Shown piece after piece: positions 17,142 to 25,342 of a stretch of DNA of 64,000 bases. The notes below the pieces were generated by a model. The model saw nothing but the letters and a program-made list of their open reading frames with translations. It had not been told where the DNA came from and ran no database searches. How positions within the stretch are numbered: the stretch's first letter is position 1; every line of letters begins with the position of its first letter. The translations under genes were made by a program, and so were the position numbers. Source of the stretch: Lachnoclostridium sp. An138 (GTDB lineage: Bacteria > Bacillota > Clostridia > Lachnospirales > Lachnospiraceae); NCBI RefSeq assembly GCF_002160765.1, contig NZ_NFLF01000005.1, positions 62,001 to 126,000 of the forward strand, given 5' to 3'.

Positions 17142-17384
17142 TCACACCCTTCCCTGGTCTGCCAGGTAAGGTGTCAGGGCCTCCAGAAGCTCCGGCGAGG
17201 CGTCCCCGTAAATGCAGAGCTCCAGCGGATGGGTCAAATCCAGGGAAAAGATGCCCATAATGGATTTGGCGTCAATGGTAAACCTCCCAGACACCAGGTC
17301 AAAATCATTGGGATACCTGCAGACCAAATTTACAAAATCCTTGATTTGTGTCACGCTGTCAAGCAGAATCATACGCTTTGTCAT
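17142..17384 (-). CDS. HPr-like protein lacking the phosphocarrier histidine (Crh-like)
   Basis: An 80-residue HPr-fold protein. The regulatory serine site AKSIMGIFSL is intact (S41, equivalent to HPr Ser46). The catalytic His15 is missing: hand alignment places Gln13 there, as in Crh of Bacillus subtilis, and the GIHARP motif is absent. It therefore cannot pass on phosphate in the sugar phosphotransferase chain but could be phosphorylated on Ser by HPr kinase and serve as a catabolite signal or a local regulator. It lies between the ATPase gene (17 nt) and malQ (6 nt), so it is produced with the maltodextrin importer. Confidence 0.8.
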   Translation of the reverse strand: MTKRMILLDSVTQIKDFVNLVCRYPNDFDLVSGRFTIDAKSIMGIFSLDLTHPLELCIYGDASPELLEALTPYLADQGRV

Positions 17385-17401
17385 AACGCTTCCTCCTTCT
17401 G

Positions 17402-18499
17402 TCAGTGACAGATGATTTCTTCCGTCTCACTGTCAAATACGTGGATTTTATTGGCGTCCAGAGCCAGCTTTACCTGGTCGTCCGCCCGGATTCCGGTACG
17501 CGAAGGCACGCGGGCCACCAGCTTCTGACCGTTGCAGGTCAGGTACAGATAAATCTCAGAGCCCATCATTTCCGCCAGGTCTACCCTTGCTTCCACATTC
17601 GAGCCTGCAGAAATGGCAAGGAAGGATTCCTCTGCGTGAATATCCTCCGGCCGGATACCGAAAATTACCTTTTTGCCCACATAGGGCGCAAGCTCCGGCT
17701 TTACAAGCGGAATCCGGTTCTGGCCGAATACCAGCACATAGCCGTCTCCTTCTTTTTCCACCACTGCTTCCAGGAAATTCATCTGCGGCGAACCGATAAA
17801 GCCTGCCACAAACTTGTTGCAGGGATAATTGTACAGATTCTGGGGCGTATCCATCTGCTGAATGACGCCGTCCTTCATTACCACAATCCGGTCCCCCATG
17901 GTCATGGCTTCCGTCTGGTCATGGGTGACATAGACAAAGGTGGTCTGAAGTCTCTTGTGAAGCGCGGAAATCTGGCTTCTCATCTCCGTACGCAGCTTGG
18001 CGTCCAGATTGGACAGAGGCTCATCCAGCAGGAATACCGCAGGATTCCGCACCATAGCGCGGCCCAGAGCCACACGCTGTCTCTGTCCGCCTGACAGCTC
18101 CTTCGGCTTCCGGCTCAGGTACTCGTCAAGCTCCAGAATATGGGCCGCCTCCCGGACCTTTCTGTCAATCTCATCCTTGGGCTGCTTCTGATTCTCCAGC
18201 GCGAAAGCCATATTTTTATAAACGGTCATATGGGGATACAGAGCGTAGCTCTGGAACACCATCGCGATATCTCTGTCCTTGGGCGGGACATCGTTGACCC
18301 GTCTGTCTCCGATATACAGGTCTCCGGCCGTGACTTCTTCCAGTCCCGCGATCATCCGGAGAGTCGTAGACTTTCCACAGCCGGAAGGACCTACCAGCAC
18401 GATGAATTCCTTATCCTTGATTTCCAGATTCAGATCAGGAATCACCGTATTGTTGTTTCCATATGTTTTAACCACATTTTTAAAGGTGATACTTGCCAT
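17402..18499 (-). CDS. msmK: Sugar ABC transporter ATPase, MsmK/UgpC type
   Basis: A 365-residue ATPase: Walker A VGPSGCGKSTT near residue 38, Q-loop VFQSYALYPHMTV, signature ELSGGQRQRVALGRAMVRNP, Walker B VFLLDEPLSNLDAKLR, and the His switch VYVTHDQTEAMTMGDR. A C-terminal OB-type regulatory domain (from about 240: GFIGSPQMNFLEA) marks the MalK/MsmK class. It powers the permeases encoded upstream and may serve several sugar importers. It follows lacI by 60 nt. Confidence 0.93.
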   Translation of the reverse strand: MASITFKNVVKTYGNNNTVIPDLNLEIKDKEFIVLVGPSGCGKSTTLRMIAGLEEVTAGDLYIGDRRVNDVPPKDRDIAMVFQSYALYPHMTVYKNMAFALENQKQPKDEIDRKVREAAHILELDEYLSRKPKELSGGQRQRVALGRAMVRNPAVFLLDEPLSNLDAKLRTEMRSQISALHKRLQTTFVYVTHDQTEAMTMGDRIVVMKDGVIQQMDTPQNLYNYPCNKFVAGFIGSPQMNFLEAVVEKEGDGYVLVFGQNRIPLVKPELAPYVGKKVIFGIRPEDIHAEESFLAISAGSNVEARVDLAEMMGSEIYLYLTCNGQKLVARVPSRTGIRADDQVKLALDANKIHVFDSETEEIICH

Positions 18500-18559
18500 T
18501 GTTTCTTCCTCCTTATTCTGTGCGCCGCAGACGTACAGAAAACAGTAACTGTCTTTCTT

Positions 18560-19564
18560 TTATATTTTCCGGACACTTTCCCCGGAAATAATCCGGAAAG
18601 GCACCAGCTCATGCTCCGGGCTCACCCGGTTTTCTATCTGAGAGAGCAGAAGCTCCACGCTCCGGTCCGCGATTTGCTCCCGATCCTGGCGGATCGTCGT
18701 GAGGCTGGGGGTCAGATAGCTTCCCAGCTCGATTCCGTCGAAGCCCACCACAGACACATCCTCCGGGACACGCAGTCCTCTGTCCCGGACCGCCCGGATC
18801 GCTCCCACAGCCAGTACATCTGCCATGGCAAACACAGCCGTCAGATCCGGCATCCTGTCAAGCAGCCGTCCCATCGCTTCATAGCCTTCCGACATTGCAA
18901 ACAGAGCCGGCATATACTGCTCTTCCATGGAAAAGGGAATTCCATGCTCCGCAAACGCTCTGACGCAGCCTGCGTACCGGGTATGGGCCGCCCGTGATTT
19001 TTCCATAAAACCGCCCAGCACCCCGATTTTCCTGTGTCCCAGAGCAATCAGATGCTCCACAGCCGCCTGAGCCGCCGCTTCGTCATCCGTACTGACGCTG
19101 GAGAGATTTTCAAACCCAAGCTCCTGCGCGGAGTTCGTCACCAGCACACAGGGCACCTGTATCTGGGCGAAACGCTCCCGGAAAAATTCCAGGTCGCTTC
19201 CGAGAAAGAGAATTCCGCTGGGATGGCGTTCCCGGCAGATCTGCCAGGCCTGCTCCACCTCGTTGTCCTGCTCTCCGATATAGTAAATCAGAAACGCGTA
19301 ATCCCGTTCCTCAATGAGCTTCTGCAGTCTTTCCACAATCGCCGCAAACAGCATATTCTGGGAACCCTTTACAATGATCACGATTCCGCTGCTCACCTGC
19401 TGTTTCAGATGCTTGGCGTTATTATTCAGCCGGAAGTTGTATTTCTCTACCACTTCCATGACCCTTTTTCTCGCCTTCTCTGACACGTCCGGCCGGTTAT
19501 TCAGCACTCTGGAAACGGTTCCCACCGCATAACCGGATTCCCTTGCAATGTCTTTAATCGTCAT
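18560..19564 (-). CDS. LacI-family transcriptional regulator of the maltodextrin operon
   Basis: A 334-residue LacI/GalR regulator. Residues 1-55 contain the helix-turn-helix and hinge (MTIKDIARESGYAVGTVSRV, RVMEVVEKYNF). The remainder is a periplasmic-binding-protein fold for sugar sensing (VSVVGFDGIELGSYLTPSLTTI). It is inside the operon it probably controls, 5 nt after the second permease. Likely targets are the tandem palindromes at 22874-22898. The inducer is inferred to be maltose or a maltodextrin. Confidence 0.9.
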   Translation of the reverse strand: MTIKDIARESGYAVGTVSRVLNNRPDVSEKARKRVMEVVEKYNFRLNNNAKHLKQQVSSGIVIIVKGSQNMLFAAIVERLQKLIEERDYAFLIYYIGEQDNEVEQAWQICRERHPSGILFLGSDLEFFRERFAQIQVPCVLVTNSAQELGFENLSSVSTDDEAAAQAAVEHLIALGHRKIGVLGGFMEKSRAAHTRYAGCVRAFAEHGIPFSMEEQYMPALFAMSEGYEAMGRLLDRMPDLTAVFAMADVLAVGAIRAVRDRGLRVPEDVSVVGFDGIELGSYLTPSLTTIRQDREQIADRSVELLLSQIENRVSPEHELVPFRIISGESVRKI

Positions 19565-19569
19565 ATGGT

Positions 19570-20412
19570 TTACCCCTTAACTGCTCCTGCTGCCACTCCC
19601 TTGATGATATGTTTCTGTCCTGCAAGATAAACAATGACTATCGGAATGACCGTCAGCATGATACAGGCCATCATTGGTCCCATTTCCACTCTTCCGTAGC
19701 TTCCCCGGAAATACTGGATCAGCATGGGAATCGTCTTGTATTTCTTAATATCCAGAACCAGCGTAGGCAGAAGGTAATCGTTCCACACCCACATGGCCTC
19801 CAGAATTCCCACGGATACCAGCGTGGGTTTCAGCATCGGCAGAACAATCCGGAAAAAAGTCTGCAGCGGATTGCAGCCGTCGATCATGGACGCTTCCTCC
19901 ACTTCCAGAGGAACGGATTTCATAAAGCCCGCGAACATGAACACCGCAAGCCCGGCACCGAAGCCCAGATAAATCACCCAGATATTGTAGGGCGTGTTCA
20001 GCTTCAGGGCGTCTGCCGTCTGAGACAGGGTGAACATCACCATCTGGAAGGGCACTACCATGGAAAATACAAACAGGAAATACAGTGCCTGTGAGATTTT
20101 ACTCTTTACTCTCGTGATAAACCACGCGCACATGGAGCAGCAGATAAGAATCGCCGCTACCGAGGTAATGGTAATCAGAAGGCTGTAGCCCAGACTCTGC
20201 AGAAAGCCTTTGGATTCAATCGCGTTAACGTAGTTTGCCAGCCCTGCAAAGATTTCCGGCGTAGGCAGCGCAAACGCGCTGTCTGTCGTGATCGCCGTCT
20301 CCTGCTTCAGGGAGTTAAAGAAGATCATGACAACCGGATACACATACAGCAGGGCCAGAATAGTCAGCAGACCCGTCCAGATTGTATTGTCGATTTTTTT
20401 TCTTTTCGCCAT
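19570..20412 (-). CDS. Maltodextrin-type ABC transporter permease, MalG-like
   Basis: A 280-residue permease with six predicted membrane segments. The cytoplasmic coupling loop EEASMIDGCNPLQTFFRIVL is the EAA motif that contacts the ATPase. The C-terminus HIIKGVAAGAVKG is characteristic of carbohydrate uptake family 1 MalG-type subunits. It begins 1 nt after the MalF-like gene and is followed by lacI. Confidence 0.92.
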   Translation of the reverse strand: MAKRKKIDNTIWTGLLTILALLYVYPVVMIFFNSLKQETAITTDSAFALPTPEIFAGLANYVNAIESKGFLQSLGYSLLITITSVAAILICCSMCAWFITRVKSKISQALYFLFVFSMVVPFQMVMFTLSQTADALKLNTPYNIWVIYLGFGAGLAVFMFAGFMKSVPLEVEEASMIDGCNPLQTFFRIVLPMLKPTLVSVGILEAMWVWNDYLLPTLVLDIKKYKTIPMLIQYFRGSYGRVEMGPMMACIMLTVIPIVIVYLAGQKHIIKGVAAGAVKG

Positions 20413-20413
20413 C

Positions 20414-21265
20414 TTACTGCTGCACCTCCTTGGAACGTGTCGCCTTCAGCTGCAGAAGGGAAATCACGATGACCAGAAGACAGAAAATCACTGCCTTCGC
20501 CTGGCCAAGTCCCTTCCACTGGGCTCCTGCCCTTGCATAGAATGTCTGATAGATGTTCATGGCCAGCATCTCTGTCATGTGATTTGGGTCTCCTCCGGTC
20601 AGAGCCAGGTTCTGGTCGAACAGCTTGAAGGAGTTGGTCAGTGTCAGGAAGACGCAGATCGTAATGGACGGCATCACCATGGGAAGCTTCACTCTCCAGA
20701 GCGTCTTCCATGCGGAAGCTCCGTCGATCTGAGCCGCTTCCAGAAGGTCGTCGGACACATTCTGAAGTCCGGCGATATAAATAATCATCATATATCCGAT
20801 CTGCTGCCAGCACATCAGGATAATCAGTCCCCAGTATCCGGCCGCCGTATTCAGCGCCAGAAGCGGTTTTCCCGCCAGGGAAAGCACGCAGTTAATCAGG
20901 ATATTCCAAATATATCCCAACACGATACCGCCGATCAGGTTTGGCATGAAGAATACGGTACGGAAGATGTTTGTTCCCTTCAGATTTCGTGTCAGCAGCA
21001 GCGCCAGCCCAAAAGCGATCACATTGATAAAAACGATAGCCGCCACCGCAAACAGCACAGTAAATTTAAAGGAATGCAGAAATGTGGTATCGGAAAAGAT
21101 CCGCTGGAAATTTCCGATGCCTATGAAGGTCGCGTCCCGGACCGTCGTAAACTGACAGAAGGCCAGGTACAGTCCTTCGAGAAAGGGAATGATAAATCCG
21201 ATGGTGAAGGCCAGAAGCGTCGGCAGTACGAAAATCGGAGAATAGCGTTTGATCGCTTTTTCCAT
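20414..21265 (-). CDS. Maltodextrin-type ABC transporter permease, MalF-like
   Basis: A 283-residue permease with six membrane segments (first at FVLPTLLAFTIGFIIPFLEG). The EAA loop reads LEAAQIDGASAWKTLWRVKL. It pairs with the MalG-like subunit. GAGGTGAGGAACT precedes the ATG. It is separated from the binding-protein gene by a 140-nt gap holding a hairpin that probably sets a lower level of permease expression. Confidence 0.92.
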   Translation of the reverse strand: MEKAIKRYSPIFVLPTLLAFTIGFIIPFLEGLYLAFCQFTTVRDATFIGIGNFQRIFSDTTFLHSFKFTVLFAVAAIVFINVIAFGLALLLTRNLKGTNIFRTVFFMPNLIGGIVLGYIWNILINCVLSLAGKPLLALNTAAGYWGLIILMCWQQIGYMMIIYIAGLQNVSDDLLEAAQIDGASAWKTLWRVKLPMVMPSITICVFLTLTNSFKLFDQNLALTGGDPNHMTEMLAMNIYQTFYARAGAQWKGLGQAKAVIFCLLVIVISLLQLKATRSKEVQQ

Positions 21266-21324
21266 AGTTCCTCACCTCTTTTAATACAAGAATCCCCCAG
21301 ACGGGATTCTCCGCTTGCATAGGA

Positions 21325-21355
21325 AAGGGGCAGGCAAGTCACTTGCCCGCCCCTT
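21325..21355 (-). terminator. Intercistronic hairpin between binding protein and permease genes
   Basis: GGGGCAGGCAAG pairs with CTTGCCCGCCCC around a 3-nt loop with one mismatch. On the minus strand only a short T-run follows. Such structures after binding-protein genes commonly act as partial terminators or stabilise the upstream mRNA. Confidence 0.55.
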
Positions 21356-21405
21356 GCTTTTCATTTTACATTTTACATTTGAATGGAACAGTATGCCAGC
21401 TTGTT

Positions 21406-22779
21406 TTACTGTCCGTTCGCCAGAGCGTACTCGGTAGCCCAGCCGTCTACGAACGCGGATACAACGCCGTCCCAGTTTGCATCCGTCTGATCTGCCGCAT
21501 ATGCGGTCAGTGCCTGGCCTACGCCATTCTTCCACTCTTCAGACGGCATCGTCGTGAAGTTCCAGGAGATCGGAGTCTTGCCTGCTGCTAACATTTCCTG
21601 GTCTGTCTTTACGAACAGGTTGGTCGGCTCCTGCGCAGACTTGAACGGAATGACAAAGCCCATGTCCTCAGCCATTGCCTTGGTTCCCTCTTCAGAGGTT
21701 ACGCACCAGTAGATGAAATCAAGAGTTGCCTGAATGTCAGCTTCGTCTGCCTGATTGTTTACGCACCAGTAGTTCTCTGTACCTGTGCAGAGTCCCTGAT
21801 TTGCCTCATCGCCTGCGCCGAAGTAAATCGGAATCATCGCCAGCTGGTCATCGGAGAATTTGCCCTCACCGGATACATTTCCGTACTCCCAGGAACCATT
21901 CTGGTAGAATACTGCTTCTCCGTTCAGGAATTCGCTGGTAGCGTCGTCTGCTGTCTTGGCGGAAAGCTCTGCCGGATCGCAGGTGCTGTTGTTGATATAC
22001 AGATCCCACATCGCGCGGTAGTTGTCAAGGTAGGTTCCCTCAATAGCGTCCGTGCTTGTGATTCCCTTATCCTGATACTCAAAGTAAATCGGAAGGTTTG
22101 CAAGGTGTGTCTTGAATCTCCAGTCGGAGGAGCTGTCCATACCTGCGGAGGTGAATGCCGCGAATCCAAGTTCGTCAGAACGTGCGGTGATATCCTCTGC
22201 TACTGCCTTCAGATCCTCGAAGGACTGAATGTCATCTGTGGTGTAGCCGGCCTGCTCAAGAAGATCAGTGTTTACAATCAGTCCGTAGGACTCGATTACA
22301 TATCCGATACCTGCCACCTTGTCGCCGTCCTTCAGCGCATAGATGTCGCTGGTCAGCTCGCCGTAAATATCGCTGCCGGATAAGTCATAGCAGTAATCCT
22401 TCCAGTTTGCCAGACCTACCGGGCCGTTTACCTGGAACAGAGTCGGCGCGCCGCTCTTTCCCATCTCACTCATCAGAGTCGTCTCATACTGTCCGGATGC
22501 CGCTGTCACTACGGTAACAGGAACTCCGGTCTGCTCTGTGTAAACTGCCGCCAGATCCTGCCACTGCTGATCCTGCTCCGGCTTGAAGTTCAGATAATAT
22601 ACGGAGCCTTCTCCGCTGGCTGTCTCAGCCTCAGCTGCGTCCGTATCCTCTGTCGCTGCTGTATCTTCGGTCGTCGTAGTATCCGTAGTCGCCGTGTCAT
22701 CTGATGAACCGCCGCAGCCTGCCAGCAGAGACATCGCCAGAGCGCCTGTAAGCGTCAGGGCCAAAAGTTTCTTTTTCAT
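21406..22779 (-). CDS. Sugar-binding lipoprotein of the maltodextrin ABC transporter
   Basis: A 457-residue family 1 extracellular solute-binding protein. The signal peptide MKKKLLALTLTGALAMSLLA ends in a lipobox LLAGC, followed by an acidic Thr/Glu/Asp linker. The mature part has the usual two-lobe pattern (VTVVTAASGQYETTLMSEM; GKSGAPTLFQVNG; SEEGTKAMAEDMGFVIPFKS). The start is placed at the Met before MKKKLL because AGGAGG lies 7 nt upstream; a longer in-frame start would spoil the signal peptide. The substrate is inferred from the downstream MalQ. Confidence 0.88.
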   Translation of the reverse strand: MKKKLLALTLTGALAMSLLAGCGGSSDDTATTDTTTTEDTAATEDTDAAEAETASGEGSVYYLNFKPEQDQQWQDLAAVYTEQTGVPVTVVTAASGQYETTLMSEMGKSGAPTLFQVNGPVGLANWKDYCYDLSGSDIYGELTSDIYALKDGDKVAGIGYVIESYGLIVNTDLLEQAGYTTDDIQSFEDLKAVAEDITARSDELGFAAFTSAGMDSSSDWRFKTHLANLPIYFEYQDKGITSTDAIEGTYLDNYRAMWDLYINNSTCDPAELSAKTADDATSEFLNGEAVFYQNGSWEYGNVSGEGKFSDDQLAMIPIYFGAGDEANQGLCTGTENYWCVNNQADEADIQATLDFIYWCVTSEEGTKAMAEDMGFVIPFKSAQEPTNLFVKTDQEMLAAGKTPISWNFTTMPSEEWKNGVGQALTAYAADQTDANWDGVVSAFVDGWATEYALANGQ

Positions 22780-22873
22780 ACTGTTTTCCTCCTGTTTTGC
22801 CAAACTCCATGTGTGCCGCTCCTTCCGAAACATCTGCGCACATGTCCCGGAATTTACGGCTGAAATCCGTTTT

Positions 22874-22898
22874 GGAAACGTTCCATGGAAACGTTTCC
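22874..22898. promoter_or_regulatory. Tandem LacI/CcpA-type operators
   Basis: GGAAACGTTCC (22874-22884) and GGAAACGTTTCC (22887-22898) are abutting palindromes with the central CG of LacI-family sites. They lie about 10-35 nt downstream of the predicted transcription start, a roadblock position. The operon's own LacI protein is the likely ligand, with CcpA as an alternative because the sites also resemble cre boxes. Confidence 0.75.
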
Positions 22899-22913
22899 AG
22901 TTCTTATGTATTA

Positions 22914-22942
22914 ATCATAGTACTTTTTTCCAAAAAAAGCAA
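22914..22942 (-). promoter_or_regulatory. Promoter of the maltodextrin operon
   Basis: On the minus strand TTGCTT (22937-22942), 17 bp, TATGAT (22914-22919). The leader to the binding-protein ATG is about 130 nt and contains the tandem operators. Confidence 0.7.
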
Positions 22943-23044
22943 GCTTTATTTTTAATTTCCTGACAATTTCGTCATAATCGCAAAATTTTTCACCTATATT
23001 TTGTGCACTTTTACTTCTACTGTCGAAGTCATTTTATTTTCTAC

Positions 23045-23073
23045 TTGCAGGCCCTTTAAATTTTCTATATATT
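23045..23073 (+). promoter_or_regulatory. Promoter of the DUF624 gene
   Basis: TTGCAG (23045-23050), 17 bp, TATATT (23068-23073). The leader is about 80 nt. It is divergent from the maltodextrin promoter; the roughly 100 bp between the two are AT-rich with no further recognisable site. Confidence 0.6.
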
Positions 23074-23160
23074 TGGATTATATAGTTCCGGCACACCAGA
23101 GCATGACACAGGCCCTGACAGACCGGCGCTTTCGAAGCAAGACACAAAGGAGGAATTTTC

Positions 23161-23865
23161 TTGGCTGACGAACAGCGTACTCCGGGAGCGTTCACACGCT
23201 TCTTCTCCATCTTAAATGAAAATCTCTGGGAGCTGGTTCAGCTCAATTTCATATTTCTGCTGACCTGTATTCCCATTATTACCACAGGGCCCGCTCTTGC
23301 CGCCCTTACCGCCTGCCTGTCCGACATGGTACGCAAACGCAGAAGGGACGAACCGGTTCTGCCGCGGTATTTCGCGGCTTTCCGTTCCTGTTTTCTGCCA
23401 GCTCTGCCCTGGGGGCTGACGCTGCTGGCCGGAACAGCCATCCTTGTACTGGCGCTCTCCTGGTACGGAACTCTGGCTATGACAGACTGGTTTTACGTGC
23501 CCTTTATGGCGCTTTCTCTGCTGGGCCTTATCTTTTTCCTGGGAATCGCTTTCCATCTCTTTCTTCTGCTTCCGGAAAGAGTTCAGATGCGTACCCGCCA
23601 GAACGAGGACAGCAAAGAGGACAGCGTGGAAATTTCCCGGGAAGGAAATCAGCCCGGTACGGAGACGCCGCTGCTCCGGGCGGCGGCCCTTCATGCCCTG
23701 GCACGGATGAAGCAGACCCTGGCCGGCCTTCTGATCGCGTTTATTCTGCTGGCTCTTCAGTTTCTTCTTCTCCCTGCCACAGTTCCCCTGATCCTGACTC
23801 TGGGTCTCTCCGTGCCTGGTCTAATCATGGCCCAGGCCTGCACAGAGCAGACGGAAGATTTTTAA
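23161..23865 (+). CDS. DUF624 (YesL/YesV-like) membrane protein
   Basis: A 234-residue protein with five predicted membrane segments and the DUF624 N-terminal pattern FTRFFSILNENLWELVQLNF followed by LTCIPIITTGPALAALTAC. A TTG start is used: AAAGGAGG lies 7 nt before it and no ATG occurs before the conserved region. Members of this family sit next to sugar ABC importers in many Firmicutes, and here the gene is divergent from one. The role is unknown; it is thought to assist or modulate transport. Confidence 0.85.
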   Translation: MADEQRTPGAFTRFFSILNENLWELVQLNFIFLLTCIPIITTGPALAALTACLSDMVRKRRRDEPVLPRYFAAFRSCFLPALPWGLTLLAGTAILVLALSWYGTLAMTDWFYVPFMALSLLGLIFFLGIAFHLFLLLPERVQMRTRQNEDSKEDSVEISREGNQPGTETPLLRAAALHALARMKQTLAGLLIAFILLALQFLLLPATVPLILTLGLSVPGLIMAQACTEQTEDF

Positions 23866-23942
23866 AATCCGGCAGCCCTGCGCGGTTCCGTCTCTCCGCG
23901 GTCCGGTCAGCGCAGCTTGAGCGAGGTCTTCCCTGCTTGATA

Positions 23943-23971
23943 TTGTGCAGGACCCGGTATTCTGATATACT
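23943..23971 (+). promoter_or_regulatory. Promoter of the acetate-kinase-like gene
   Basis: TTGTGC (23943-23948), 17 bp, TATACT (23966-23971) with a TG at the extended -10 position. The leader of about 100 nt contains GC-rich, partly self-complementary sequence (23983-24052). The promoter indicates that an in-frame ATG at 23937 is not the start. Confidence 0.65.
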
Positions 23972-24077
23972 GATATGGAATCATATGGTGCCGCACGACA
24001 TCTGCCGGAGGGGCCCTGCCCGAAAGTATGGCCCGATGCTGCCGGCGCCTCATCTGAGAATGTATTGGAGGTTTTAC

Positions 24078-25262
24078 ATGAAATTATTAGTGTGCAACGC
24101 AGGGAGCACTTCCCTGAAATTCAAGCTGTTCGATATGCCCGCAGAGACCGTCCTTGCGGAAGGCAAGGTAGAGCGCGTGGGCACAGACAGAGCCATCTAC
24201 CATTTTTCAAAGCCTGACGGCTTCCGTATTTTCAAGGAAAATCTCTCTATCCCTACCTATACGGAAGGCATTCAGCTTTTTCTGGACGATATTCTGGACG
24301 CAGAACACGGCGTGCTGGGAAGCCTGGCCGAGCTGGAGCGGGTAGGCTTCAAGACCGTTCTTTCCAAGGGCCACTACGGCATCCATGAACTGACTCCCGA
24401 TGTGCTCCAGGGCATGGAAGATTACATGGTGGTGGCTCCCGCCCACAATAAACCTTATCTGGAGGCCATCCGCCAGTTTCAGAAGCTGACGCCTGACGCC
24501 ATGCTGGTAGGCGCCTTTGAGACTGCCTTCCACCAGACAATTCCGATGGAGCGCAAAATCTACGGCATTCCCTATGAATGGTATGAGAAATACGGGATCG
24601 AGCGTCTGGGCTACCACGGGGCTTCCCACAGCTATGTGGCGGAGACGCTGGCCGAAATGTACGGCAGCACCGGAAAAGCCATCTCCTGCCATCTGGGCGG
24701 AAGCGGCTCTCTGTGCGCCATTGACGACGGAAAGAGCGTGGATACCAGCTTCGGAATTTCCCTTCAGGTGGGAATCATTCAGTCCAACCGCTGCGGCGAT
24801 ATCGACCCCTTTATCGTTCCCTTCCTTCAGAAAGAAGGCATGAGTCTGGATGAAGTGCTGGAAGGGCTGACAAAGCACGGCGGTCTCCTGGGTATTTCCG
24901 GCGTCAGCAACGATCTGCGGGATGTGGAAAAAGCCGCGGTCGCGGGAAATCAGCGGGCACAGCTCGCCATCGACGTATTCTGCAACGGCATCGTCCGCTA
25001 TATCGGTTCCTACTACGCGGAGCTTGGCGGCCTTGATCACCTGGTATTTACCGCAGGCATCGGGGAGCACGGCGCGAACATCCGGGAAAAGGTCTGCGGG
25101 CAGCTTAGCCATATGGGAATCCTGCTGGACCCGGAAAAGAACCGGAACTGTACCGGAAGCAATACCATCATCTCCCGGGACGGCTCTCCTGTAAAGATTC
25201 ATGTGATCCCGGCAAATGAAGAGCTGGGCGTAGCCAGAAAGACTTACGCATATCAGAGATAA
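24078..25262 (+). CDS. Acetate/propionate-kinase family protein with altered active site
   Basis: A 394-residue ASKHA-fold protein clearly related to AckA: N-terminus KLLVCNAGSTSLKFKLF, GYHGASHSYVA, VDTSFGISLQVG, SNRCGDIDP, TAGIGEHGANIREKV and PANEELGVARKT. Three residues considered essential in acetate kinase are changed by hand alignment: the Arg of HRVVHGG is Y100 (GHYGIHE), the Asp of FDTAFH is E148 (FETAFHQT), and the Asn of HLGNG is G208 or G209 (HLGGSGS). The conserved Arg (R238) and late Glu (E382) remain. It may phosphorylate a different acid or be regulatory. The start follows TTGGAGG. It has its own promoter and terminator. Confidence 0.8.
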   Translation: MKLLVCNAGSTSLKFKLFDMPAETVLAEGKVERVGTDRAIYHFSKPDGFRIFKENLSIPTYTEGIQLFLDDILDAEHGVLGSLAELERVGFKTVLSKGHYGIHELTPDVLQGMEDYMVVAPAHNKPYLEAIRQFQKLTPDAMLVGAFETAFHQTIPMERKIYGIPYEWYEKYGIERLGYHGASHSYVAETLAEMYGSTGKAISCHLGGSGSLCAIDDGKSVDTSFGISLQVGIIQSNRCGDIDPFIVPFLQKEGMSLDEVLEGLTKHGGLLGISGVSNDLRDVEKAAVAGNQRAQLAIDVFCNGIVRYIGSYYAELGGLDHLVFTAGIGEHGANIREKVCGQLSHMGILLDPEKNRNCTGSNTIISRDGSPVKIHVIPANEELGVARKTYAYQR

Positions 25263-25264
25263 AA

Positions 25265-25334
25265 AAGAGGTCCTGCCAGAAAGCAGCATTCCGATCATGC
25301 TTTGTCTGCATACTGCTTTCCGACAGGGCCTTTT
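25265..25334. terminator. Bidirectional terminator
   Basis: AGAGGTCCTGCCAGAAAGCAG pairs imperfectly with CTGCTTTCCGACAGGGCCTTTT, with a partly paired ATGC loop between. A-tract on the left, T-tract on the right; it separates convergent genes. Confidence 0.7.
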
Positions 25335-25342
25335 ACTCTGTC

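Noticed and set aside
20288-21322. A 344-codon plus-strand frame over the MalF/MalG-like permeases
   Set aside because: The composition (Gln/His/Asp/Arg rich) is the complement of membrane-segment codons; no start signals.
22780-23160. A small gene in the divergent maltodextrin/DUF624 region
   Set aside because: The interval is AT-rich and fully explained by two promoters and tandem operators; the only frame (22694-22963) is antisense to the binding-protein start.
23937-24077. N-terminal extension of the acetate-kinase-like protein to 23937
   Set aside because: The predicted -10 (23966-23971) lies inside the extension and the conserved N-terminus begins at 24078 behind GGAGG.
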